From Isotricha intestinalis (Eukaryota; Ciliophora; Litostomatea; Vestibuliferida; Isotrichidae), in contig JAJJLU010003649.1 of NCBI GenBank assembly GCA_023807065.1, positions 1-41,909 of the forward strand: a DNA stretch of 41,909 nt, read 5' to 3'. The notes beneath the pieces were generated by a model. That model ran no database searches, was not told the DNA's origin, and saw only the letters and a list, made by a program, of their open reading frames with translations. A program made the translations under genes and the position numbers. Shown here one piece after another: positions 19,976 to 29,205 of this stretch. The stretch's first letter is position 1. The number at the start of each line of letters is the position of its first letter.

Positions 19976-20915
19976 ATGGTTTCCAAAGAGCCATCCCTTG
20001 ACAAAATAATAGAGAAGCTTCTATCAGTAAAAAAGTAGAAAAAATATATAAATAATATTATTTAGTAAGCCAGGATCAAAAGAGGTGAATTTAAGTGAGC
20101 AAGAGATAAAATTTTTAATAACAAAATCTAAAGAAATATTTATGTCTCAACCAACATTTTTAGAACTAGAAAGTCCAATATCAGTATGTGGAGACACACA
20201 CGGACAATATCCTGATTTATTAAAATTATTTGAAGCAGGAGGATTTCCTCCAGAAGCAAATTATTTATTTTTAGGAGATTATGTAGACAGAGGAAAATAT
20301 TCTTTAGAAACAATATGTTTACTTTTAGCTTATAAAATTAAATATGATGAAAACTTTTTTTTATTAAGAGGAAATCATGAATGTGCTTCAATAAATAGAA
20401 TTTATGGTTTTTATGATGAATGTAAGAAAAGATATAATTTAAAAATATGGAAAAGTTTCATTGATGTATTTAATTGTCTTCCAATAGCAGCATCAATTGA
20501 TGATAAAATATTATTAATGCATGGTGGTTTATCTCCAGAATTAAAAAATGTAGAACAATTAAAGAAAATAATGAGACCAACTGATGTTCCAGAAGAAGGA
20601 TTATTATGTGATTTACTTTGGAGTGATCCTGATTTGAATTGTGATGGATGGGGACCTAATGATAGAGGAGTTTCTGTTGTTTTTAATGAAAATGTGTTAA
20701 AGAAATTTTTAGAAAAAAATGATTTAGATCTTATTTGTAGAGCTCATCAAGTCGTTGAAGAAGGATATGAATTTTTCGGGGATAGAGAATTAGTCACTGT
20801 CTTTAGTGCTCCTAATTATTGCGGAGAATTTGATAATGCTGGAGCTATGATGGTTATTGATGAAAATTTAATGTGTAGTTTTAAGGTTATTAAAAGTAAA
20901 GGAGATGATGAATAA
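19976..20915 (+). CDS. Protein phosphatase 1 catalytic subunit
   Basis: Exon 1 (19976-20034) encodes [20 protein letters not shown]. Exon 2 (20066-20915) encodes the rest, 302 residues in all, the normal PP1 core length. The metal and catalytic motifs are intact: GDTHGQ, GDYVDRG, RGNHE ([17 protein letters not shown]), [27 protein letters not shown], and [12 protein letters not shown] with [14 protein letters not shown]. These are PP1-specific rather than PP2A-like. PP1 removes phosphate from Ser/Thr with two metal ions, and targeting subunits choose its substrates. The long unstructured PP1 tail is short here (ends KSKGDDE). A PP1 inhibitor-2-like gene lies about 7 kb away. A GTG at 20085 would be a false start, since the upstream exon supplies the conserved LDKIIEKLL helix. 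Confidence 0.97.
20035..20065 (+). other. Intron, 31 nt, GT-AG
   Basis: Intron of the PP1 gene. It begins GTAGAAAAAA and ends AATATTATTTAG. It splits an Asn codon (AA|T) and rebuilds the conserved run [20 protein letters not shown]. An in-frame TAG lies at the exon-intron border if it is not spliced. Confidence 0.95.
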
Positions 20916-21599
20916 TTAAAATTATAAAAAAATTTTTTTTGGGTACATTTTTTTTTTTTTTGAAAATGGTTTTTTTCATTTGTTTATCTTAACCACGGGG
21001 TTTTTTAATAATTTTTTTGAAATTTTTTATTTTTTTTGAAAAAAATGTTTTTTTAGTTATTAATGCTTAAGAAATTTTGATTTTTTTAATTTTTTTATAA
21101 TTTTTAGTTAATGATTTTTTTTTTAGATTTATCTAAATAATTTTATGAACAAATAAATAATTAATAAATTATTCTTTTTTTCATAAAAATTAATCATTAA
21201 ATTTTGGAAAAATTACTTAGTTTAATTGTTACAAAATAAATAATATGTGCATTTGTTCATTTATGATATTTCAAAATTTATTCATCAATAATTCTAATCA
21301 AAAATATAAAAAAATTGCTCAATTATATAAATGAATATAAAGAAAATGAATCATGAAATTTAAATTAACTAAAATAAAACACAAAAAATCAAAGAATTAT
21401 TATAGAAAAGATAATTTGAACTATTATATAATATATTAATATATTTTATTTATTAATTTCCATTTGAATTTAATATATTTTTCATTATTAAATCCCTTTC
21501 TTAATAATAAAAACCGTGAAAATAAAAAAATAAAAAAAAATAAAAAATAAAATTCTTTAATATAAATCCTTAAGAAAAAATTATAATTTAAAAAATCAA
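20916..21599. other. 684-bp intergenic region
   Basis: Between PP1 and the Na+/K+-ATPase gene, both on the plus strand. The left part is T-rich with a short G/C patch near 20991-21000 (AACCACGGGGTT, which could form a small hairpin before a T run). The right part is A-rich up to the ATPase ATG. No supportable ORF or RNA gene. The promoter of the ATPase gene should be here. Confidence 0.5.
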
Positions 21600-24500
21600 A
21601 TGGATGTAGAGATAGAAGAAATAGATTCAAATCCAGCTCCAAAAGAAATGAAATTGAATGAAAAAAAATATTCAGAATATCATTTGCAAGCAGAAATGGC
21701 TAAGAAAGCATTAGAAGATCAAGAAGAGAGAGAGAAAGATCCTTTCGACAAAAAATTTGAAAGATATAGAGCTGGGAAAAAAGGTAAAAGTGATGGTTTA
21801 AATGATAAAATTAAAGGCGCTGGAGTTGGTGATTGGAAAGATCAAAAATTAACAAAATTATCATTTTTTGAAAATATGAGAAAAATTTTTTTAGATAAAA
21901 ATCAAATATCAAAAACATTTCCAACAGTTAATATAGATTATAATAAAATTCCTGAGAAAATATTAGAATTAGAAGAAGGAGCATTACCAAAAAATTTAAC
22001 ATCATTTCAATTAGATTACATAAATAAAATGGGAAATGATTTAGAAAGAGAATATTTAGAAAATGGATTATCAAAAGAAGAAGTAGAATTACGTCAAAAA
22101 ACATATGGTCCAAATGCATTACCAGAACCAAAGAAAGTTCCAGGAATAGTAAAATATATAATTGAAATTACATCAGTGTTTTCAATATTATTATGGATTG
22201 CAGCAATATTATCTTTTATAGCATATAGTTTAAATCCTGAAGATTTAAGTAATATGTGGTTAGGAGTTGTTATTGCTATTATTATATTACTAACAGGAAT
22301 GTTTTCTTATTTTCAAAATGAAAAAAGTTCTGATATTATTGATTCATTCAAATCATTTAATGCTGCTTCTGTTATAGTTACTCGAGATGGGAAAGAACAA
22401 ACTATTCCTAGTCAAAATGTAGTTAAAGGTGATGTAGTTCATATTCACATGGGTGAGAAAGTCCCTGCTGATTTAAGAATATTCACTATTAATGGAGATT
22501 TACAATTTGATAATAGTCCCTTAACTGGGGAATCTATTGCTGTAGGTGCTACTAAGGAATGTGGAGAGAAAGGAAGAGAAAATGCTTTGGAAGCTACTAA
22601 TTTAGCTTTCTTTTCTACTAATTGTAAAGAAGGTTCTGGGGTTGGAGTTTGTATTAAAATTGGTTCTGAAACTTTCATGGGAAAAATAGCTGATTTAGCT
22701 TCTAATGCTTCTTCTGGGGAAACTACTCTACAAAGGGAAATTAATAATTTTATCTTTTGGATTGCTTTAGTTGCTATTTGCTCTGGGTTATTATTCTTCT
22801 TTATTGCTCTTGGTATTGGATATGATATTATCACTAATGTTATTTTTTCTCTTGGTATAGTTGTTGCTAATGTTCCGGAAGGACTTATTTCTACTGTCAC
22901 TGTTGCTTTGGCTATTACTGCTAAGAAAATGCTTAAGAAACATATAATGGTTAAAAATTTACAAAGTGTTGAAACTTTAGGAAGTATTACTTGTATTTGC
23001 TCTGATAAAACTGGAACTCTTACTAAAAATAAAATGACTGTTGTTCATGTTTTTTATGATTTGGAAATTAAGAAAACTAGAGAAGATCAAAGAAATTTAA
23101 GAAATGCTGATAATCAAGATATTCCTATGGAAATGTTTGATATTACCGATCCTTCATTTAATTTATTTAAATTTGCTGGAGTTTGTGGTTCAATAGGTGA
23201 ATTTATTACCTCAACTCCAGAAGATTATCTTCCAGTAACACAAGATATAAATAAATATAAGAAAGAACATCCCGAAGCAACAATTGAAGAATTAAAAGAT
23301 TTAAAGGAAAAATTAAGAGAAAAATATTCTCCTCAATATATGAAAGAATACGAATCAAATATAGATGATAGATATACAAATACAGATGCATCTGAAAGTG
23401 GAATAATTAAATTTTTTGAGAAAATAGAACCAATTCAAAAAACAAGAAATGAATATCCTCTTTTTTTCCAAAATGATAATCCAGTATCAATACCATTTAG
23501 TTCGGATTTAAAATATGCATGTTTCATGAGACAAGCCCCAGATAAATCATTTATATTAGCAATGAAAGGAGCTCCAGAGAGAATAATGGCTCGTTGTTCT
23601 ACATATTTATTAAATGGTATTGAAATGCCAATTGATGATACATTCAATGAAAAATTCAGAGAAGCAAACCAAGTATTCGCATTAAAAGGTGAGAGAGTAA
23701 TAGGACTTGCATATATGAAATTACCAAAAAAGGATTTTCCTCCTGATTTTGAATTTAAATTACAGAAAAGTGATAAAACTCATCAGAGAAAAAAAGGAGA
23801 AGATCCAGTAGTGAACTTCCCACTTCGTGGTTTATGTTTCGCAGGTATGGTTGCAATGGAGGATCCACCTCGTGATGGAGTAAAAGAAGCAATAGAATTA
23901 TGTCATAAAGCTGGAATTAAAGTTATTATGGTAACAGGTGATCAATCATTAACAGCTGCTTCAATTGCACATCAAATAGGAATTATTAGTGATATTGATG
24001 ATACACCTGAATTAATACAAAGAAGAGAAAATTTACCCACTTTAGAAGATGCTGAAGCTAAAAGTAATACTATCATTATTGAAGGAACTCGTCTTCAAGC
24101 TATGTTAGATAAAGATTCCTTAATGAGTGATGATAATCCTAGTAAAAATTCATTTTTACGTAATTGGATTATGAAAAGAGATGTTGTCTTTGCGAGAACA
24201 TCACCAGAAAATAAATTAACTATTGTAAATGCCTGTCAACAATTATCTCATATTGTAGCTGTTACTGGAGATGGAGTTAATGATTCACCTGCAATTAAAA
24301 AAGCTGATATTGGAATTGCAATGGGAAAAGTAGGAACTGATGTTGCAAAAGATGCAGCTGATATTTTATTATTAGATGATAATTTCCCAAATATAATAAA
24401 AGGAATAAAACAAGGAAGAGTAATTTTTGATATTTTAAAGAAAATTATAGGATATAATATGAGTTCAAATATGCCTGAATTAATACCATTTTTAGCTTTT

Positions 24501-25424
24501 GTCGTTGTTCAGATTCCTCTTCCAATGTCAACAATATTAATATTATGTATTGATGTTGGAACTGATGTTTTCCCAAATTTAACTCAAAGTTACGAGCATC
24601 CAGAAACAGGATTAATGGAACGTCCACCTAGAAATTGTAAAACAGAGAAATTATGTACAGCAAAATTATTTTTATTTGGATATTTATGTACAGGAATATT
24701 AGAAACTTTCGCATGTTTTTTAACATATTTTGTAATATTAAATGATTATGGTTTCCGTGCATCTAATTTACCATTTTTTTCTTTTCTAAAAGGAATAGAA
24801 CCAGCAAGTCAAGATTATTATAATCCATATGATAGTGATTTCAAAGGAAATTCTCGTGCATTTCTAAGTAAATATGCGGAATTACTGGGATTATATGGTG
24901 AATCTTATGATATATATGTTAAATCAAAGAGAAGAGAACCTAATTGGAATGGAGATTCAGATTTACATTATGATTTAAGATTATTCTATCCTGATAAACC
25001 CGAAAGTTTTTGGGGTGATTGTCATTTCGATTCTCGAGGACAAAGTTATGATGATTATGTTTGTTATAGAATTGAAGCTTTAAGACATTCAAATGGTGCT
25101 TTCTTACTTTCTGCTATAATATTGCAATTCGCCAACAGCTTTAATTATAGAACTAAAGAATTAAGTATGTTTAAACATAAAATGGATAATTGGTATTTAG
25201 TTGGAAGTATTGTCTGGGAATTTATTCTAATTTCTCTTATTCTTTTTGTTCCTGGATTAAATACTGCTTTTGGAACTAGAGCTATTAGAGTTGAACATTA
25301 TTTTATTACTTTAGCTTTTCATGTTACTCATTTTTATTATGGGGAAATTGTTAAATTTTTAATCAGACATTCCAGAAGACCTGATGGAAGTCCTGGATTT
25401 TTTAGAAGATATTTCTTCTATTAA
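21600..25424 (+). CDS. Na+/K+-ATPase alpha-type P-type ATPase (IIC)
   Basis: 1274 residues against about 1020 in animals. The motifs run in order: LTGES (actuator), NVPEGL (M4), CSDKTGTLTKNKM (phosphorylated Asp), a KGAPERI nucleotide pocket, MEDPPRDGVKEA, MVTGDQSLTA, TGDGVNDSPAIKKADIG. The M5-M6 cation ligands match Na+/K+ pumps: SSNMPELIPF and CIDVGTDV keep the Asn, Glu and both Asp. Extra length sits in a long charged N-terminus (about 110 residues), an N-domain insert (ITSTPEDYLPVTQD to about SPQYMKEYE) and a large M7-M8 extracellular loop, where the beta subunit binds in animals. The end (SPGFFRRYFFY) resembles the usual ETYY end. It should exchange Na+ for K+ across the plasma membrane at the cost of ATP. 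No beta-subunit gene is visible in the window. Confidence 0.95.
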   Translation: MDVEIEEIDSNPAPKEMKLNEKKYSEYHLQAEMAKKALEDQEEREKDPFDKKFERYRAGKKGKSDGLNDKIKGAGVGDWKDQKLTKLSFFENMRKIFLDKNQISKTFPTVNIDYNKIPEKILELEEGALPKNLTSFQLDYINKMGNDLEREYLENGLSKEEVELRQKTYGPNALPEPKKVPGIVKYIIEITSVFSILLWIAAILSFIAYSLNPEDLSNMWLGVVIAIIILLTGMFSYFQNEKSSDIIDSFKSFNAASVIVTRDGKEQTIPSQNVVKGDVVHIHMGEKVPADLRIFTINGDLQFDNSPLTGESIAVGATKECGEKGRENALEATNLAFFSTNCKEGSGVGVCIKIGSETFMGKIADLASNASSGETTLQREINNFIFWIALVAICSGLLFFFIALGIGYDIITNVIFSLGIVVANVPEGLISTVTVALAITAKKMLKKHIMVKNLQSVETLGSITCICSDKTGTLTKNKMTVVHVFYDLEIKKTREDQRNLRNADNQDIPMEMFDITDPSFNLFKFAGVCGSIGEFITSTPEDYLPVTQDINKYKKEHPEATIEELKDLKEKLREKYSPQYMKEYESNIDDRYTNTDASESGIIKFFEKIEPIQKTRNEYPLFFQNDNPVSIPFSSDLKYACFMRQAPDKSFILAMKGAPERIMARCSTYLLNGIEMPIDDTFNEKFREANQVFALKGERVIGLAYMKLPKKDFPPDFEFKLQKSDKTHQRKKGEDPVVNFPLRGLCFAGMVAMEDPPRDGVKEAIELCHKAGIKVIMVTGDQSLTAASIAHQIGIISDIDDTPELIQRRENLPTLEDAEAKSNTIIIEGTRLQAMLDKDSLMSDDNPSKNSFLRNWIMKRDVVFARTSPENKLTIVNACQQLSHIVAVTGDGVNDSPAIKKADIGIAMGKVGTDVAKDAADILLLDDNFPNIIKGIKQGRVIFDILKKIIGYNMSSNMPELIPFLAFVVVQIPLPMSTILILCIDVGTDVFPNLTQSYEHPETGLMERPPRNCKTEKLCTAKLFLFGYLCTGILETFACFLTYFVILNDYGFRASNLPFFSFLKGIEPASQDYYNPYDSDFKGNSRAFLSKYAELLGLYGESYDIYVKSKRREPNWNGDSDLHYDLRLFYPDKPESFWGDCHFDSRGQSYDDYVCYRIEALRHSNGAFLLSAIILQFANSFNYRTKELSMFKHKMDNWYLVGSIVWEFILISLILFVPGLNTAFGTRAIRVEHYFITLAFHVTHFYYGEIVKFLIRHSRRPDGSPGFFRRYFFY

Positions 25425-25624
25425 TTTTATTACGTCTTTTTGATTTTTTATGCTTTTATTTTATGATTTTGTTTATCGCTATTTTTATTCATTTTTAGTT
25501 TTTTATTTTGATTTTTTTTATTTTATTTAGTTTATTTTTAATTTAGGAATTTTAAGTAAATAAAAACATTTATTTTTTTGTTTGTTTTTAATTTTTTAAT
25601 TGAAGTGAAAAATTTAATCTAAAT

Positions 25625-27082
25625 ATGAAAAATGAAATAAACAATAATTTTCAATTTGAAGAAGAATATAATAAAGATGATATTATATCTGAAATTAGTC
25701 TTAAACATGGTCGCTCTGCTTATTCTTTATATATTATGAATAATTTTTCTAAAGAAAAAATTAATAAATCTAATTTAAAACCAATAGAAATATTTAAAAT
25801 TCTTTCTGAAAAATGGCGAAAAATAACTTCAAAAGAGAAAGAAAAATATATGAAAATTTCAAAAGAAGAAAAGGAAAAATATAAAAAAGATTTTAAAACA
25901 TTTAAAAAATATTTTTTAAGCAAAGTAGATGAAAATTCAAAATCATTTCAAATTTATTATAACTCTTTAATAGAAGAATATTTTAATAAAGAAGAAATAA
26001 AAGAAATAAGAAATAAGGCTTATGAAAATTGGAAAAAAATGTCTGAAGAAGAAAAATTAAAATATAATAATAAAATAATAAACCCTGACAATTGGATTGA
26101 AAAAATAAAAACTATAAAATATATAAAATCATATGTTATATTTATATATAAATCAATATCAGATTCAAAAGAAAAAAAAGAAGAAATTCCAGGATTTAAA
26201 TTTTTAAAAAATAAATGGGAAAAAATGGAAAAAAATGAAAGAAAAAAATATGAAGATTATGCAAATGAAATAATATCAGAAAGAAAGAAAATAAAAAATT
26301 TATTTGAAAAAAATAATGTAATAAAACCAAAAAAACCAATTGGAGCATATCGAATATTTTTAAGTGAAAAAGCAAAAGAAGGTTTTTTCCAAGGTAAAAA
26401 AAACATATTTAAAGAAGGAAGAATATTATGGAATAAATTATCAAAAGAAGAGAAAGATGAATATTTAAATAAAGCAAAAAAAATAAGATTATGTTTTATT
26501 TATAAAAAATTATTATATAAAAAAAACTTTAAAAAGAATCTTCCAAAAAAACCAAAAAATGCATATAATTGTTTTATAGCTTCAATGAAAGGAATAAAAT
26601 ATGATAAAGGAGATAATTTTTTAAATATGTGTAAAAGAGAATGGGAGAAATTAAGTAAAAATGAAAAAGAAAAATTTGAAATCGAAGCTGAAAAGGATAG
26701 AATAAAATATGAAAAAAAAATGAATAAATTACAATATAGAATATATGATTTACCTAAAAGAGCAAAAACTTCTTTTCAATTTTTTATCACCGAAAAATTT
26801 GATTTGTTTAAAAATGATTATCCTGATTTAAATAATAGAGAAATTTTAGTTTTTCTTGCTAAAGAATGGAATTTTTTAGATGAAAATATTAAAGAAAAAT
26901 ATGAAATTAAAGCTGAAAAAGATCATGAAAGATTTATTAAACAAAATAATAAATTTCAAGAAAAAGGTTATTATGTTCAAACCAAAGAACAAAGAAAAGA
27001 AGATTTTGAAAAAAATAATATTAATATGAATGAAAAAAAAAGAAGTAAATTATTAATTCAGTATCATAAAAAAAAATATTAA
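25625..27082 (+). CDS. Multi-HMG-box protein (about six boxes)
   Basis: 485 residues. At least four clear HMG boxes show the pattern KP.KP..AY..F with W..LS.EEK..Y: around residues 28-95 (GRSAYSLYIMNN, then LSEKWRKITSKEKEKYM), 235-285 (KKPIGAYRIFLSE, then WNKLSKEEKDEYL), 305-375 (KKPKNAYNCFIAS, then WEKLSKNEKEKFE) and 377-445 (KRAKTSFQFFITE, then WNFLDENIKEKYE). Two degenerate ones lie near 98-150 (WKKMSEEEKLKYN) and 160-225 (WEKMEKNERKKYE). Such tandem arrays bind and bend DNA; the closest known layout is UBF, the rDNA transcription factor. No acidic tail is present; the C-terminus is basic. Nuclear location is inferred. Whether it acts on rDNA, on mitochondrial DNA or generally on chromatin cannot be told. 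Confidence 0.85.
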   Translation: MKNEINNNFQFEEEYNKDDIISEISLKHGRSAYSLYIMNNFSKEKINKSNLKPIEIFKILSEKWRKITSKEKEKYMKISKEEKEKYKKDFKTFKKYFLSKVDENSKSFQIYYNSLIEEYFNKEEIKEIRNKAYENWKKMSEEEKLKYNNKIINPDNWIEKIKTIKYIKSYVIFIYKSISDSKEKKEEIPGFKFLKNKWEKMEKNERKKYEDYANEIISERKKIKNLFEKNNVIKPKKPIGAYRIFLSEKAKEGFFQGKKNIFKEGRILWNKLSKEEKDEYLNKAKKIRLCFIYKKLLYKKNFKKNLPKKPKNAYNCFIASMKGIKYDKGDNFLNMCKREWEKLSKNEKEKFEIEAEKDRIKYEKKMNKLQYRIYDLPKRAKTSFQFFITEKFDLFKNDYPDLNNREILVFLAKEWNFLDENIKEKYEIKAEKDHERFIKQNNKFQEKGYYVQTKEQRKEDFEKNNINMNEKKRSKLLIQYHKKKY

Positions 27083-27427
27083 ATATTACTCTATAACCTA
27101 AATATTACATATATATAATATATTAACTAAATTTAGTTATAATGATTATTATTATAATAACTATTTAAATATATAATTTATAAATGTTAAAAGAATTTTC
27201 ATTAAATATAAATCAGATTTATTTTAATATTTGAAGATTCATTTTCTATATAATCTTCATTATTATTATTATCAATATTATTTTTATGAATTGTTATACA
27301 ATTTTTCCGTTTTTTGATAAAATATTTTAATTTTTTAAAATTAAATAAAAAAGAAAAATATATGAATAACATACTAAAAGAGTAAAAATAATTTTTCTAT
27401 TGTTCTTACTTTTAATAATAATATTAT
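27083..27427. other. 345-bp convergent intergenic region
   Basis: 3' ends of the HMG-box gene and the inhibitor-2-like gene face each other here. A/T-rich. A run of ATT triplets on the plus strand near 27257-27285 is low complexity. No supportable gene. Confidence 0.45.
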
Positions 27428-27841
27428 TTAACTTTCACTTTCAGAATCACTATCTTTCATATTTAAAGCTTTTTTTCCATTTTCTAAATTTTTTTCAGTA
27501 TTTTTTTTAATTTCATCATCATCTTCAATTTCTTCAATAGCATTTTGATTTTTAGAAAGCATTTCTTTAACAAGAGTAAATTCATTAATAACACTTCTTC
27601 TTCTAGCCTCTTTAAATTTTTTATTTCTTTCTTCAATTTCTTTTTCATCGTTTTTTGAATTTTCATTTTCTTTAAAATTAGGTTTCATTTTATCCAAATT
27701 TAATTTTCCTCCCATATTCCAACTTACACTATTTCTTTTTTGTGGTTTGTGAATTATATATTCTTTTATATTTAAATTATTTGTAGAATTTCTTAAAGAT
27801 GATCTTTTTGGACTTACAATTTTTTGTTTAGATTCTGACAT
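27428..27841 (-). CDS. Protein phosphatase inhibitor 2-like (PP1 regulator)
   Basis: 137 residues, short, hydrophilic and disordered, like inhibitor-2. The order matches that family: an N-terminal SPKRSSLRNS block, where inhibitor-2 has its KGILK motif; KRNSVSWNMGGKLNLDKMKP, corresponding to the KSQKWDE segment; then FKEARRRSVINEFTLVKEML followed by SKN and an acidic EDDDE, corresponding to the FxxxRKxHYNEG...ARQLISK...DDDE block. That last match is the strongest part. Family members bind PP1 and control or chaperone its active site. It ends acidic with SDSESES, a CK2-like target. The gene lies 7 kb from the PP1 catalytic gene. The call rests on a family pattern, not an alignment, and the HYNEG motif is only partly kept (VINEF), so confidence is moderate. 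Confidence 0.6.
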   Translation of the reverse strand: MSESKQKIVSPKRSSLRNSTNNLNIKEYIIHKPQKRNSVSWNMGGKLNLDKMKPNFKENENSKNDEKEIEERNKKFKEARRRSVINEFTLVKEMLSKNQNAIEEIEDDDEIKKNTEKNLENGKKALNMKDSDSESES

Positions 27842-27957
27842 TATTAAATATATTTATTTATTTAATATTTATGTTTTTTTATTTATTAAAATCAATTTTT
27901 TTATGTTCTGCAAAAAAATAATTATTAAATTTTAGAATTTTTAAAATATAAATTTAA

Positions 27958-29076
27958 ATGTCGAATAATCAAATACTTCATCCTAACTTAATAACTGTGA
28001 TTCCAGGGAATATAACAATACAAAATTTTATTCCTGGGAAATTATATAAAGATAATATTTCAATATATAATACTTGTAATGTTCCAATTGTATTTACTTT
28101 AAGATCAAGTGATAGAAATAAATTATTTGTTGGAGAAAGTACTATTAGATTAGGAGTGAATCAAGCCAAAAAAATTCCTTTAGTTATTCAAGATAAAATC
28201 AAATATAATTATAATAAATTACCTACTCAAAAAGTCTTATACATTCATCTTTCTGGTGAATTGATTGATGAAAAATTTGAAATTGTTTTAAATTATTTTA
28301 ATAAAGGAAATAATAATAAAAAAGATTTTTCTGATAATTCTATTCCTTTAAATTATGAAGAAGATTTTATTAAAAATGGAGGAGAAAAATTAAAAGGACA
28401 AATGTTTCAACCTATGAATTATAATTTTACAAGTAATTATAATACAAATGATATTGAAAATACTGAAGAAAATTTTGAACAGTTTGAACAAATGAATTCG
28501 AATATTAATAATATATTTAAAAACAATAATAATAATAATTTAAGTAATAATAACAATAATAATAATAATAATAACAGTAGTAGTAAAAGTAATGTTAATA
28601 AGAGTAAAATTAACAATTCTAATCAAAAAGAAGTTTTAGATAATTTTGTTTTAAAAAGACAAAATTATAATTTAAATAAAGAAGAAGAATTAAAGAGATT
28701 TATTGATGAATTAATTAAAAAAATATCAGAAATGAAAAGTATATTAGATACTTATCAATTTAATTTTAATAATAAAACAAGATTTGATGATAGTAATTTA
28801 ATAAGACAATCAACATCATTATATTTTATAAGTGATAAATGTTTTATAGAAAATATTAAAGAAAAAGAAAAAGAAATAATTAAGCAAGAACAAGATTTAG
28901 AAATTTCAAATATTAAAAATCAAAATAAAATTTTGGTTGCTGAAAATCAAGCTTTAGAAGAAAGAATAAAAATTTTAGAAAATCAATTAAATGAATATAA
29001 ATCAGAATTAAATGAGCAATATCAAAAAGCATTAAATGAAAATATAGTAACAGATTCAAATAATATAAATGAATAA
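27958..29076 (+). CDS. MSP-domain coiled-coil protein
   Basis: 372 residues. Residues 5-110 form an MSP-type immunoglobulin fold: LITVIPGNITIQNF, then DNISIYNTCNVPIVFTLRSS, and a late KVLYIHLSGELIDEKFEIVL strand. MSP domains occur in VAP proteins at membrane contacts and in cytoskeletal or flagellar proteins. There is no C-terminal TM anchor, so it is not a classical VAP. An Asn/Ser run (about 180-215) follows, then a long coiled coil (about 240-360, with ENQALEERIKILENQLNEYK). It likely forms oligomers. It is divergent from the inhibitor-2-like gene (116 bp) and convergent with the PNKP gene. Confidence 0.7.
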   Translation: MSNNQILHPNLITVIPGNITIQNFIPGKLYKDNISIYNTCNVPIVFTLRSSDRNKLFVGESTIRLGVNQAKKIPLVIQDKIKYNYNKLPTQKVLYIHLSGELIDEKFEIVLNYFNKGNNNKKDFSDNSIPLNYEEDFIKNGGEKLKGQMFQPMNYNFTSNYNTNDIENTEENFEQFEQMNSNINNIFKNNNNNNLSNNNNNNNNNNSSSKSNVNKSKINNSNQKEVLDNFVLKRQNYNLNKEEELKRFIDELIKKISEMKSILDTYQFNFNNKTRFDDSNLIRQSTSLYFISDKCFIENIKEKEKEIIKQEQDLEISNIKNQNKILVAENQALEERIKILENQLNEYKSELNEQYQKALNENIVTDSNNINE

Positions 29077-29205
29077 AACAATAGTATTTTATATTATAAT
29101 AATAACAATAGCAAAAAAGAAAAAAAAGATAAAAAAAGAAAAATAAATAATAAAATTAAATCATTATAGTTTTTACATTTAAAAAAATAAACTTAAAAAA
29201 AAATC

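Noticed and set aside
20085..20102. GTG start for PP1
   Set aside because: The conserved N-terminal helix and the KPGSKE run are encoded upstream across a clear 31-nt intron, so ATG 19976 is the start.
22445..22900. 151-codon minus-strand ORF within the ATPase gene
   Set aside because: It is less skewed in composition than other shadows, but it lies wholly opposite conserved P-type ATPase sequence (TGES to PEGL) and has no recognisable motif.
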